Source: Nostocaceae cyanobacterium CSSed10_463m
Lineage (GTDB): Bacteria; Cyanobacteriota; Cyanobacteriia; Cyanobacteriales; Nostocaceae
DNA: 13,927 nt
Assembly (NCBI GenBank): GCA_003556955.1
Contig: PWQB01000462.1
Span: forward strand, 1-13,927
Reading direction: 5' to 3'
Of this stretch, positions 1 to 7,024 are shown piece after piece; position 1 is the first letter of the stretch, and every line of letters starts with the position of its first letter. Under the pieces are notes generated by a model. That model ran no database searches. It was not told the origin of the DNA and was given only the letters and a program-made list of their open reading frames with translations. The translations under genes were made by a program, and so were the position numbers.

Positions 1-309
1 AGCAATGGCAAAGTTACCTTAACAGTTAAGAGCGAAAACACAGATTTACTCACAAAGACTCCTGCGGGTATGATTACTTTCAGCGTAGCTGACACTGGTA
101 TTGGCATGACTCATAGTCAACAGCAACAATTATTTAAACCTTTTACACAAGGGGATACATCAACAACCAAAAAATACGGTGGTACGGGATTGGGTTTAGC
201 AATTAGCCGCCACTTTTGCGAATTGATGGGTGGTAAAGTTATTGTCAAAAGTCAGCCAGGGGTTGGTTCTACTTTTACTATTCACCTGCCATTGACTATA
301 CAAAATTGA
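1..309 (+). CDS. Sensor histidine kinase, C-terminal ATPase domain (5'-truncated by window)
   Basis: The frame is open from base 1, so this is the last 102 residues of a longer protein. It shows the end of a GHKL/HATPase_c domain: the G1 box DTGIGM at local residues 31-36, an F-box-like LFKPFTQGD, and the G2 box GGTGLGLAI near residue 60, followed by the usual final beta strands ending in LPLTIQN. This domain binds ATP and phosphorylates a histidine in the upstream dimerisation domain of a two-component sensor. No receiver or Hpt domain follows, so the protein ends with the kinase core; input domains lie outside the window. The FTQGDTSTTKKYGGTGLGL pattern is typical of hybrid/PAS-GAF type cyanobacterial kinases, but the specific signal cannot be inferred. 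Confidence 0.93.
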   Translation, partial: SNGKVTLTVKSENTDLLTKTPAGMITFSVADTGIGMTHSQQQQLFKPFTQGDTSTTKKYGGTGLGLAISRHFCELMGGKVIVKSQPGVGSTFTIHLPLTIQN

Positions 310-413
310 TCAGACTTGGGTGGAGATGCCACAAATCTCGTCTGTAGAAGGGTGTCAAATTTTCGATCATACTCTGCTAATATGCAAGTGGTCGATGATC
401 TATCTATACTGCT

Positions 414-2738
414 ATGACAACAACTATTGATTTTCTCAGCCATCTGAATCCCAGCCAACGCCAAGCTGTCGAACATTACTGCGGCCCGTTGTTAGTTGTG
501 GCTGGCGCAGGTTCGGGTAAAACACGAGCGCTAACTTATCGAATTGCTAATTTGATTCTCAAACACCGTGTAGATCCTGAGCATATCCTGGCGGTTACCT
601 TCACGAACAAAGCCGCACGGGAAATGAAGGAACGGATTCAAAAGATATTTGCTGACGACTTGGCGATGAAACAACATGGCCAAAAATTTGATGTATTGAC
701 AGAATACCAACAAATGCAATTGCGATCGCAAGTCTATAAAAATACCATCAAAGACTTGTGGTGTGGCACTTTTCACAGTTTATTTTCTCGGATTCTCCGT
801 TTTGATATCGACAAATATCAAGACGAAAAAGGTAGGCGTTGGAGTCGCAATTTCTCGATTTTTGACGAATCCGATGTCATGAGCTTGATGAAAGAAATTG
901 TTAATAAACAGCTAAATTTAGACGATAAAAAATTTGATGCTCGTTCTGTGCGCTATGCCATCAGTAACGCCAAAAACCAAGGCTTTTCGCCCCAGGAGTT
1001 CGAGCGAGAACAGCCCAATTATCGGGGTAGGGTAATTGCCCAAGTTTATAACTCTTATCAAGAAAAGTTAGCAGAAAATAACGCCCTCGATTTTGATGAT
1101 TTAATCCTCGTGCCGACAAGATTATTTCAGCAAAATGAGCAGGTTTTAGGTTATTGGCATCGCAAATTTGGCCATATCCTTGTTGATGAATATCAAGATA
1201 CTAACCGCACGCAGTATGATTTGATTCGCTTATTAGTGACTAATGGCGAAGAAAGCAAGAGTGCATGGGAATGGCAAAATCGCTCAGTGTTTGTGGTAGG
1301 TGATGCCGACCAATCGATTTACAGTTTTAGAATGGCTGACTTTACCATATTATTGGAATTTCAGCAAGACTTTGGCGATGGTTTACCTGATGATGATACC
1401 CGCTCAATGGTGAAGTTAGAGGAAAACTATCGCTCTTGTGAGAATATTCTGCAAGCAGCTAATGAATTAATTGAAAATAATACTCAACGGATTGATAAGA
1501 TTCTCAAACCGACACGGGGAAGCGGTGAGCAGATTTATTGTCACAAAGCAGATAATGAAATGGAAGAAGCCGAGTTTGTCATTGGGCAAATTCGCAATTT
1601 AGAACAGCAAAATCCAGAGTTAGACTGGGGTAGTTTTGCCATACTTTATCGGACAAACGCCCAATCACGACCTTTTGAAGAATTGTTAATGAGGTATCAA
1701 ATTCCTTATACAGTCGTGGGGGGAATGAAATTTTACGATCGCAAAGAAATTAAAGATGTGATAGCTTATTTAAGAGCGATCGCCAACCCTGCTGATACAG
1801 TTAGTTTACTCCGAGTCATCAACACCCCCCGGCGCGGAATTGGTAAAACCACCATTGAAAGCTTAGTGAATGCTTCTAATGAATTGGGGACACCCCTGTG
1901 GGAAATACTCAGTGATGAAACATCAGTTAATACATTGGCTGGACGTTCGGCAAAAGCTGTGAATAACTTTGCCAAAATGATCAGCACCTGCAAAGAACAA
2001 GCCGCAACGGTTCCAGTTTCCGAACTTTTACAAGAACTGCTAAATGAGTCTGGTTATATTCAAGACTTGCAAAATCAAGGCACAGATGAAGCCGAAGATA
2101 GAATCCAAAACGTCCAGGAACTTTACAACGCTGTATTACAATTTCAAGAAGAAAGTGAAGACGTTTCCCTCACAGCTTTTCTGGAAAGTAGCGCCCTGAG
2201 TTCTGACTTGGATAATTTAAAGGACGGACAAAAAGCCGTATCTTTAATGACATTGCACTCTTCCAAAGGTCTGGAATTTCCCGTAGTCTTTTTAGTAGGG
2301 TTAGAACAGGGATTATTCCCCAATTACCGTTCCATAAATAACCCAGAGTCCTTAGAAGAAGAACGTCGCCTGTGTTATGTGGGGATTACTCGCGCCCAAG
2401 AACGGTTATATATATCACACGCTCGTGAACGTCGTTTGTATGGTTCACGTGAACCGGCAATGCGATCGCAATTTCTGGACGAATTACCGGAAGAATTATT
2501 AAATACGCGTAATAAAGGCCGTTACACCCAGACAAAAACTGCTGCTAAAGCTGGCGGTAAGCCCTATACACCCCACAATTGGCAAGTAGGCGATCGCGTC
2601 TTACATAAATCCTTTGGTATCGGTGAAATTACGCACGTTTTTGGTGAAAGTAATAAGGTGTCTGTGGCGATTAAATTTGCCAGTTTAGGGCAAAAAATTA
2701 TTGACCCCAGAATAGCGCAGTTGCAAAAAGTAGATTAG
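414..2738 (+). CDS. pcrA: ATP-dependent 3'-5' DNA helicase PcrA/UvrD
   Basis: Superfamily 1A helicase of 774 residues that unwinds DNA in repair and replication restart. All signature motifs are present: Walker A GAGSGKT at residues 31-37 (K36), motif Ic CGTFHS, Walker B VDEYQD at 257-262, motif III GDADQSIYSFR from 296, motif IV LEENYRS, motif V TLHSSKGLEF near 613, and motif VI VGITRAQERL near 657. The last ~50 residues (WQVGDRVLHKSFGIGEI...) form the Tudor-like C-terminal domain that in PcrA/UvrD contacts RNA polymerase. Compared with standard PcrA there is extra sequence of roughly 30 residues between the EMKERI segment and CGTFHS. The ATG at 414 puts the Q-motif region (LNPSQRQAV) at the expected distance; no clear Shine-Dalgarno precedes it. 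It lies 104 bp after the kinase gene and probably has its own promoter. Three HIP1 sites fall fully inside it plus one at 2590, marking it as resident core sequence. Confidence 0.96.
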   Translation: MTTTIDFLSHLNPSQRQAVEHYCGPLLVVAGAGSGKTRALTYRIANLILKHRVDPEHILAVTFTNKAAREMKERIQKIFADDLAMKQHGQKFDVLTEYQQMQLRSQVYKNTIKDLWCGTFHSLFSRILRFDIDKYQDEKGRRWSRNFSIFDESDVMSLMKEIVNKQLNLDDKKFDARSVRYAISNAKNQGFSPQEFEREQPNYRGRVIAQVYNSYQEKLAENNALDFDDLILVPTRLFQQNEQVLGYWHRKFGHILVDEYQDTNRTQYDLIRLLVTNGEESKSAWEWQNRSVFVVGDADQSIYSFRMADFTILLEFQQDFGDGLPDDDTRSMVKLEENYRSCENILQAANELIENNTQRIDKILKPTRGSGEQIYCHKADNEMEEAEFVIGQIRNLEQQNPELDWGSFAILYRTNAQSRPFEELLMRYQIPYTVVGGMKFYDRKEIKDVIAYLRAIANPADTVSLLRVINTPRRGIGKTTIESLVNASNELGTPLWEILSDETSVNTLAGRSAKAVNNFAKMISTCKEQAATVPVSELLQELLNESGYIQDLQNQGTDEAEDRIQNVQELYNAVLQFQEESEDVSLTAFLESSALSSDLDNLKDGQKAVSLMTLHSSKGLEFPVVFLVGLEQGLFPNYRSINNPESLEEERRLCYVGITRAQERLYISHARERRLYGSREPAMRSQFLDELPEELLNTRNKGRYTQTKTAAKAGGKPYTPHNWQVGDRVLHKSFGIGEITHVFGESNKVSVAIKFASLGQKIIDPRIAQLQKVD

Positions 2739-2759
2739 GTAGCTGAAAATTGCCGTAAA

Positions 2760-2777
2760 AAACTTGTTGGCAAGTTT
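2760..2777. terminator. Bidirectional terminator between pcrA and the small membrane protein gene
   Basis: Perfect 7-bp stem AAACTTG (2760-2766) / CAAGTTT (2771-2777) with loop TTGG. On the plus strand it is followed by ATTTAATTC. On the minus strand the 3' arm runs into six consecutive T. It sits 22 bp after the pcrA stop and overlaps the stop codon of the convergent small gene, so it can serve both. Confidence 0.6.
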
Positions 2778-2958
2778 ATTTAATTCTTCTATTTTTAGAA
2801 AAATAATTATGCAATGTCACAAAAAACAATAGAGCATAACTTGCAGAAATTGCAATGCTGAAAGTAACAAAAGCAGGCAGATTCAGCCTTCTGATGAAAA
2901 TTACTGTGAAAACACTAAAAAATATACTAGCTAAAAAAGCTAATAAATCTTTATTCAA
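2776..2958 (-). CDS. Small two-helix membrane protein, unknown function
   Basis: A 60-residue protein that I do not recognise. The start is TTG, chosen because a good Shine-Dalgarno AGGAG (2965-2969 on the plus-strand numbering) lies 6 nt upstream. Two hydrophobic segments are visible, about residues 4-22 (LLAFLASIFFSVFTVIFI) and 29-48, separated by a short RRLN turn, and the tail is basic (KNRRIK). The double-arginine turn predicts that the loop is cytoplasmic, with both ends outside or periplasmic, but this is inference. It ends inside a bidirectional terminator, which supports transcription of the gene. It is convergent with pcrA and divergent from glgX, sharing the 281-bp regulatory gap with the latter. 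High A+T is in keeping with a short membrane protein. It could be a stress or thylakoid/plasma membrane accessory peptide; no function is claimed. Confidence 0.65.
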   Translation of the reverse strand: MNKDLLAFLASIFFSVFTVIFIRRLNLPAFVTFSIAISASYALLFFVTLHNYFSKNRRIK

Positions 2959-3025
2959 AATAATCTCCTAAATATTAGTTGTTGCGACTTAATTGACTAA
3001 TACTTTATTTATGCGTCTAAATACC

Positions 3026-3039
3026 GTAAACCATGTTAC
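3026..3039. promoter_or_regulatory. NtcA-like binding site GTA-N8-TAC
   Basis: GTA (3026-3028), eight bases, TAC (3037-3039) matches the consensus for NtcA, the CRP-family nitrogen regulator of cyanobacteria. A -10-like TATTTA at 3061 (21 nt downstream) or TAGATT at 3065 (25 nt) follows, near the 22-23 nt spacing of class II NtcA promoters. It lies ~200 bp before glgX and 68 bp before the start of the divergent small gene, so either could be the target. The motif is short enough to occur by chance. Confidence 0.35.
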
Positions 3040-3090
3040 CTACAAATCTGTTTACCAGTTTATTTAGATTACTTTTATGATTAAAAAAAA

Positions 3091-3119
3091 TGATGTTTCT
3101 TATTTTTAAATAAACATCA
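3091..3119. repeat. Inverted repeat in the glgX upstream region
   Basis: TGATGTTT (3091-3098) and AAACATCA (3112-3119) are perfect reverse complements around a 13-nt A/T loop. It may form a stem-loop in a long glgX leader or act as an operator. No T-run follows, so it is not a convincing terminator. Confidence 0.45.
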
Positions 3120-3170
3120 GAGATATTGCCCAATTCTTAAATAACTTGGGGATCTGAACTGCGTGTGTAT

Positions 3171-3197
3171 TTGCAATAGTTCCTAACTTATTCTAAT
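3171..3197 (+). promoter_or_regulatory. Possible glgX promoter
   Basis: TTGCAA (3171-3176) as a -35-like box and TCTAAT (3192-3197) as a -10-like box lie 15 nt apart, a little short of the ideal 17. Transcription would start about 30-40 bp before the glgX ATG. A ribosome-site-like AAGGA occurs at 3223-3227, 12 nt before the ATG. Weak sequence-only call. Confidence 0.25.
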
Positions 3198-3239
3198 ACT
3201 GTGTTAGGTAGATTTATTCCATAAGGATAACTTGACAAT

Positions 3240-5390
3240 ATGTATCTCTCTCTCTGGCCTGGTAAACCCTATCCTTTAGGAGCAACTTGGGATGGTAAAG
3301 GCACTAACTTTGCTCTATTTTCCGAAAACGCTACAGGGGTTGAATTGTGCCTGTTTGACCAGCAAGACAGAGAAACTAGACTAACGCTCACAGAAATTAG
3401 TAACTTTACTTGGCATTGCTACGTCCCTTCTATCGTCCCTGGTCAGCGATACGGATTTAGGGTACACGGTCCCTTTAACCCCCAAGAAGGGCATCGATTT
3501 AACCCCAATAAGCTGCTGATAGACCCCTATGCCAAAGCACTGGATGGCGAAATCGGTTTTGGGGAAGAAATGTTTGGCTATCGCTGGGATGATCCTCAAG
3601 CAGATTTGGGATTTTCGGAACTGGATGACGCGCACCTCGTACCTAAAGCCGTGGTAGTGGATGAGTCCTTTGATTGGGAAGGGGATGAACTGCTGCAAAC
3701 CCCTTGGCATGAAACGGTAATTTATGAAACCCACGTCAAAGGCTTTACCAAGCTGCACCCAGCAATTCCTGCCAAACTCCGAGGAACCTATGCTGGACTA
3801 GCTCATCCTGCCAGTATTTCTCATTTTCAGTCTTTGGGTGTGACAGCTGTGGAATTGATGCCTGTACATCATTATCTCGCATATCCCCGACATTTAGTCG
3901 ATACAGGGCTGAGAAATTACTGGGGTTATGACTCTATCTGCTATCTAGCTCCCTACCACGGTTATAGTGCTAATTCTGGTCATGGCGAGCAGGTGAAAGA
4001 GTTTAAGCAGATGGTCAAAGCACTACACAAAGCCGGAATCGAGGTGATTTTAGATGTGGTGTACAACCATACTGGAGAAGGTAATAATTTAGGGCCTACC
4101 TTATCTCTGCGAGGTATAGATAATACATCTTATTATCGCCTAGTGGATGGTAACGCCCGTTATTATATGGACTTCACAGGCTGCGGTAATTCTTTGAATG
4201 TGCGCCATCCCCAAGTGCTGAAATTGATTATGGATAGTCTGCGCTACTGGGTACTGGAAATGCACGTTGATGGTTTCCGGTTTGACTTGGCCTCGGCACT
4301 GGCGCGGGAACTTTTCGCAGTTGACCGGCTGGCTGCATTCTTTGATATTATTCACCAAGACCCGGTTTTAGCTGATGTGAAATTAATTGCCGAACCTTGG
4401 GATGTGGGTGAAGGTGGCTATCAAGTGGGGGAATTTCCTCTATTGTGGTCAGAATGGAATGGGCGGTATAGGGATACTGTGCGGGATTTTTGGCGTGGTG
4501 AAGATAGTCGTTTAGCAGAATTTGCCTATCGGTTTACGGGTAGCTCTGACCTGTATCAGCTAAACGGACGCAATCCCAGCGCTAGTATTAACTTTATCAC
4601 AGCTCATGATGGTTTTACTCTCAATGATTTAGTTAGTTACAACCACAAGCACAACGAGGACAATGGGGAAGACAGTCGGGATGGAGAAAATCATAATCGC
4701 TCTTGGAACTGTGGTGTAGAAGGGGAAACGAATGATCCGGTAATCCAAAAGTTACGCAAACGGCAACGGCGAAATTTTCTCGCCACTTTACTGCTTTCCC
4801 AAGGTGTACCAATGTTATTGATGGGTGACGAAATGGGGCGGAGTCAAGGTGGGAATAACAACGCCTACTGTCAAGATAATCGAGTTGCTTGGTTAGATTG
4901 GGATTTACCCGAAGAAAATGAAGCGCTGTTAGATTTCACCCGTCAGCTGATTGATTTTCGCCGCAAGCATCCAGTTTTTCGCAGACGCAAGTGGTTCCAA
5001 GGTAGAGCTATCCACGGTTCTGGAGTACATGATATTGGTTGGTTCAATCCCGATGGACAGCAGATGACAGAAGAACAATGGAATGAAGGTTTTACTAAGG
5101 CTATTGGTATCTTCCTGAACGGTGAAGAAATAGCTACTCCGGGGCCACGGGGTGAACGAATTATGGATGATTCCTTCTTGTGGTTTTTTAACGCTCACCA
5201 TGAAATGTTAGAGTTTGTGATTCCCAAAGGGTTACAGAATTGGGAGTGGCTGACTATTATTGACACAACTAAGCCCCGCTTTGTCCAACGTGGTAAACAT
5301 TATATCGATGATAAACCAATTCTAGTGGAGGCGCGATCGCTTGTGGTTTTACAACGTTTGGGTAGAGATTTATTTGAGAATGAGGAATAA
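3240..5390 (+). CDS. glgX: Glycogen debranching enzyme GlgX (isoamylase type, GH13)
   Basis: A 716-residue cytoplasmic enzyme that hydrolyses alpha-1,6 branches of glycogen during its breakdown. The N-terminus ([26 protein letters not shown]) starts a CBM48/isoamylase-N domain of about residues 5-130. The GH13 (alpha/beta)8 barrel follows with the conserved blocks DVVYNHT, the nucleophile D349 in DGFRFDLAS, the acid/base E385 in LIAEPWD, and the third carboxylate D457 in [11 protein letters not shown]. The substrate-proximal [15 protein letters not shown] block and the C-terminal beta domain are intact. Length is slightly above the E. coli enzyme, as is common for bacterial GlgX/TreX relatives. 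The ATG at 3240 gives the family-typical start. The gene is monocistronic by layout: a 281-bp upstream gap and a terminator after the stop. The upstream NtcA-like site would fit nitrogen-linked control of glycogen use, which is inference. GlgX and TreX cannot be separated by eye. Confidence 0.94.
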   Translation: MYLSLWPGKPYPLGATWDGKGTNFALFSENATGVELCLFDQQDRETRLTLTEISNFTWHCYVPSIVPGQRYGFRVHGPFNPQEGHRFNPNKLLIDPYAKALDGEIGFGEEMFGYRWDDPQADLGFSELDDAHLVPKAVVVDESFDWEGDELLQTPWHETVIYETHVKGFTKLHPAIPAKLRGTYAGLAHPASISHFQSLGVTAVELMPVHHYLAYPRHLVDTGLRNYWGYDSICYLAPYHGYSANSGHGEQVKEFKQMVKALHKAGIEVILDVVYNHTGEGNNLGPTLSLRGIDNTSYYRLVDGNARYYMDFTGCGNSLNVRHPQVLKLIMDSLRYWVLEMHVDGFRFDLASALARELFAVDRLAAFFDIIHQDPVLADVKLIAEPWDVGEGGYQVGEFPLLWSEWNGRYRDTVRDFWRGEDSRLAEFAYRFTGSSDLYQLNGRNPSASINFITAHDGFTLNDLVSYNHKHNEDNGEDSRDGENHNRSWNCGVEGETNDPVIQKLRKRQRRNFLATLLLSQGVPMLLMGDEMGRSQGGNNNAYCQDNRVAWLDWDLPEENEALLDFTRQLIDFRRKHPVFRRRKWFQGRAIHGSGVHDIGWFNPDGQQMTEEQWNEGFTKAIGIFLNGEEIATPGPRGERIMDDSFLWFFNAHHEMLEFVIPKGLQNWEWLTIIDTTKPRFVQRGKHYIDDKPILVEARSLVVLQRLGRDLFENEE

Positions 5391-5413
5391 TTCGTAATTC
5401 GTAATTCGTAATT
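5391..5413. repeat. Short tandem heptamer array (TTCGTAA)3
   Basis: Three perfect copies of the 7-mer TTCGTAA (5391-5411) plus TT begin immediately after the glgX stop codon. Such short tandemly repeated heptamers (STRR) are characteristic of heterocyst-forming cyanobacteria. The same heptamer in reverse complement recurs at 6991-7024. Confidence 0.85.
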
Positions 5414-5434
5414 ATTTGGTAACTTGTGTTGCAG

Positions 5435-5457
5435 TCGGGGTTTGAATCCCCGATTTT
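5435..5457 (+). terminator. Probable glgX terminator
   Basis: Stem TCGGGG (5435-5440) / CCCCGA (5448-5453) around TTTGAAT, followed by TTTT (5454-5457). It is 45 bp after the glgX stop. The core resembles the palindromes at 5892-5909 and 11094-11108, so it may also be a dispersed repeat reused as a terminator. Confidence 0.55.
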
Positions 5458-5481
5458 CTATTGCTGGGTCATGTTTTCAAT

Positions 5482-5604
5482 TCAAAAATTATGCAATACT
5501 GTCTTGGAAGATTCAATCAACCCAGTCATAAAAGGTGACATCCAAACTAATAGACCAGCGTTTTTAATTAATAGCGATGTCATATTAAGGTAGTATCCAA
5601 TCAT
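5482..5604 (-). CDS. Candidate 40-residue small hydrophobic protein
   Basis: An ORF too short for routine calling. ATG at 5604 is preceded by a near-perfect Shine-Dalgarno GGAGG (5612-5616) at 7-nt spacing, and the frame runs 40 codons to TGA at 5482-5484. The peptide begins MIGYYLNMTSLL and ends ESSKTVLHNF. The central NAGLLVWMSPFMTGLI stretch is hydrophobic with a Trp and could span or lie on a membrane. An in-frame upstream ATG at 5619 would give 45 residues but overlaps the Shine-Dalgarno itself, so 5604 is preferred. I do not recognise the protein; it may be a real small protein or a decayed fragment of a longer gene. The ribosome site and ordinary amino-acid composition are the only support. 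It is convergent with glgX. Confidence 0.45.
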   Translation of the reverse strand: MIGYYLNMTSLLIKNAGLLVWMSPFMTGLIESSKTVLHNF

Positions 5605-5672
5605 CAAAAGTCCTCCCATCAAATCAACTAATAGGGTGTGAAATTTAACTAATTTTTGCTGTTACACAAATT

Positions 5673-5777
5673 TAAACCTTGTCCATTATGAAAAGTGGAG
5701 TTTTTTTCATTGCGACGTAAGGAAGCAATCTCACCATCTTGACTAAAAACTACAGTTCTCAAAGTAGACAAGGTTTA
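5673..5777. repeat. 105-bp element bounded by 11-bp inverted repeats
   Basis: TAAACCTTGTC (5673-5683) is the exact reverse complement of GACAAGGTTTA (5767-5777). Inside lies a second small hairpin, ATTGC (5709-5713) / GCAAT (5725-5729), within a GACGTAAGGAAGCAATCTC context that reads like a degenerate REP-type palindrome. The shape fits a non-autonomous mobile relic or a structured RNA. No flanking target duplication was found by eye. Confidence 0.4.
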
Positions 5778-5844
5778 GTTACAAAATATTTTTAGGAATG
5801 ATAAAATAGCCCAGAAATGAATTTTCTGACTAAGAGCTTAAGTA

Positions 5845-5935
5845 GACTCAATATATATTTGAGTCATGTCTAAACGACATATAGTTGAATACTGGGACTT
5901 CAATCCCAGGATGTTTACCTAATTTTTTCTTTAGG
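5845..5935. other. Four consecutive stem-loops, possible small RNA or repeat cluster
   Basis: In 91 bp there are four adjacent inverted repeats: GACTCAA/TTGAGTC (5845-5851, 5859-5865), ATGTC/GACAT (5866-5870, 5876-5880), CTGGGA/TCCCAG (5892-5897, 5904-5909) and CCTAA/TTAGG (5918-5922, 5931-5935). The first two abut with no spacer. No ORF explains them. Strand of any transcript is unknown, although the nearest intrinsic terminator (6124-6142) reads on the plus strand. Confidence 0.4.
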
Positions 5936-6082
5936 CTAGGCTAGACCATATCTATTACCTTCGCCTTCTATTTTCTACCTTTGCTAAATCAGAACCAAAC
6001 TATAATTACAGATAGCAAACTCATCTGCATTTTTAGATTTGCTTTATATACTAAATTGTATTAAGATATACAAAATGCTTTG

Positions 6083-6097
6083 TGCTGTTGAACAGCA
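6083..6097. promoter_or_regulatory. 15-bp palindrome, possible operator
   Basis: TGCTGTTGAACAGCA has perfect 7-bp arms around a central G. It lies ~205 bp before the HAD gene start. It does not match the NtcA consensus, and no regulator can be assigned. Confidence 0.35.
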
Positions 6098-6123
6098 ATA
6101 GTCAGGCAATAATTTAGACAACC

Positions 6124-6142
6124 GACTGAAAACAGTCTTTTT
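6124..6142 (+). terminator. Intrinsic terminator without an upstream protein gene
   Basis: Stem GACTG (6124-6128) / CAGTC (6133-6137), loop AAAA, then TTTTT (6138-6142). The stem is short, but the geometry is that of a Rho-independent terminator reading on the plus strand. The nearest plus-strand gene upstream, glgX, ends 730 bp earlier and has its own terminator. Confidence 0.4.
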
Positions 6143-6301
6143 GCTTCAGCTATGCCACAAGTATATCAATAAAATCGTTGCCAGCACAACAATTTTCGAC
6201 TATTTTTTATTTTTATTTTGACCTTCAGCAGAAACCCGCTTTATTCGTAGGTAGAAACATAGTTAAATAGTTCATATGTTCACCAGCATCAAGGATTGAA
6301 T

Positions 6302-6982
6302 GTGTTATCAAGTTACCGAGCCGTAATTTTTGATATGGATGGTCTGCTGTTTGATACGGAAAGTATTGCGCGATGGGCTTGGAAGCAGGCTCTTAAAGAT
6401 CATGGCTATATCATGAACGATGATTTATATATGGAGATTGTCGGGCGAGACTTGTCATGGCGGGAAAAATTACTCAAGAAAATCTACGGGGATAGTTTGC
6501 CATTTGAGTCTGTGACAATTCAACGCATCGAAATTGGTGATGAGCGAGAATTGCGAGAAGGTTTACCCATGAAACCAGGGGTTTTAGATTTGCTTTCGAG
6601 ATTGAATGACTTGGGCGTGAAAATTGCATTAGCCACTGGTACAGGTCGAACTAGAGCCATCCGACGTTTAACAAATGCGGGAATTAATGAATATTTCACG
6701 ACAATTGTCACGAGTGAAGATGTGGCTGAGGGTAAACCAGCACCAGATATTTTTCTGGAAGCCAGCCGCCGGATAAATATAGATCCTGTGCAGTGTGTAG
6801 TGTTTGAAGATTCATTTGTAGGTGTAGAAGCAGCGTTTCAAGCGGGGATGTGTCCCATTATGGTTCCCGATATCGAAGAACCATCTATTGAAATTAAACG
6901 TTTGGCTTATCGAGTCTTAGACTCTCTGGAAGAAACAAGAGAATTATTACCAGAATTATTTGGAGAAGCCATAAAAAGTTAA
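6302..6982 (+). CDS. HAD-superfamily hydrolase, beta-phosphoglucomutase-like subfamily
   Basis: Cytoplasmic HAD-IA enzyme of 226 residues, probably a small sugar-phosphate phosphatase or phosphomutase. Motif I is FDMDGLLFDTE with nucleophile D11 and acid/base D13; a four-helix cap follows. Motif II is T112 in ALATGTG, motif III K145 in GKPAPDIF, and motif IV E169-D170 in VFEDSFVGVEAA. All catalytic residues are present. Start choice: a TTG at 6296 would open the frame but touches the ribosome site AAGGA (6291-6295), whereas GTG at 6302 lies 6 nt after it, so GTG is preferred. Family members act on beta-glucose-1-phosphate, pseudouridine 5'-phosphate, phosphoglycolate and others; the substrate cannot be read from sequence. 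It stands alone between the 911-bp structured gap and the convergent regulator gene. Confidence 0.88.
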   Translation: MLSSYRAVIFDMDGLLFDTESIARWAWKQALKDHGYIMNDDLYMEIVGRDLSWREKLLKKIYGDSLPFESVTIQRIEIGDERELREGLPMKPGVLDLLSRLNDLGVKIALATGTGRTRAIRRLTNAGINEYFTTIVTSEDVAEGKPAPDIFLEASRRINIDPVQCVVFEDSFVGVEAAFQAGMCPIMVPDIEEPSIEIKRLAYRVLDSLEETRELLPELFGEAIKS

Positions 6983-6990
6983 AAATCAGC

Positions 6991-7024
6991 AATTACGAAT
7001 TACGAACTACGAATTACGAATTAC
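6991..7024. repeat. Short tandem heptamer array (AATTACG)4, inverse of the one at 5391
   Basis: Four copies of AATTACG (6991-6997, 6998-7004, a variant AACTACG at 7005-7011, 7012-7018) plus a partial AATTAC. It is the reverse complement of the TTCGTAA array after glgX. It fills the space between the convergent HAD and XRE genes and runs into the 3' end of the latter, supplying its stop codon and last few codons. Confidence 0.85.

Larger units (their letters stand above)
5391..6301. other. 911-bp gap between glgX and the HAD gene: no long ORF, rich in structure
   Basis: No ORF above about 45 codons looks genuine here. In order the gap holds a heptamer array (5391), a terminator (5435), a 40-codon minus-strand ORF with a strong ribosome site (5482-5604), an 11-bp inverted repeat pair enclosing a further hairpin (5673-5777), four stem-loops in a row (5845-5935), a 15-bp palindrome (6083-6097) and an intrinsic terminator with no plus-strand gene in front of it (6124-6142). 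The rest is A/T-rich sequence in which I see nothing. No tRNA or CRISPR array was recognised. Confidence 0.7.

Noticed and set aside
282..776. Two minus-strand ORFs over the kinase-pcrA junction and early pcrA
   Set aside because: Antisense to the Walker A region of pcrA and the kinase end, with no support of their own.
3381..3758. 125-codon minus-strand ORF inside glgX
   Set aside because: Antisense to well-conserved glgX domains and without a ribosome site or recognisable motif.
5641..6295. tRNA or rRNA fragment in the long gap
   Set aside because: No cloverleaf, T-loop or rRNA-like stretch was recognised; the stem-loops are separate and short.
6991..7024. Possible CRISPR array
   Set aside because: Units are 7 bp with no spacers; these are short tandem heptamers, not CRISPR repeats. 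The same holds for 5391, 11055 and 11741.
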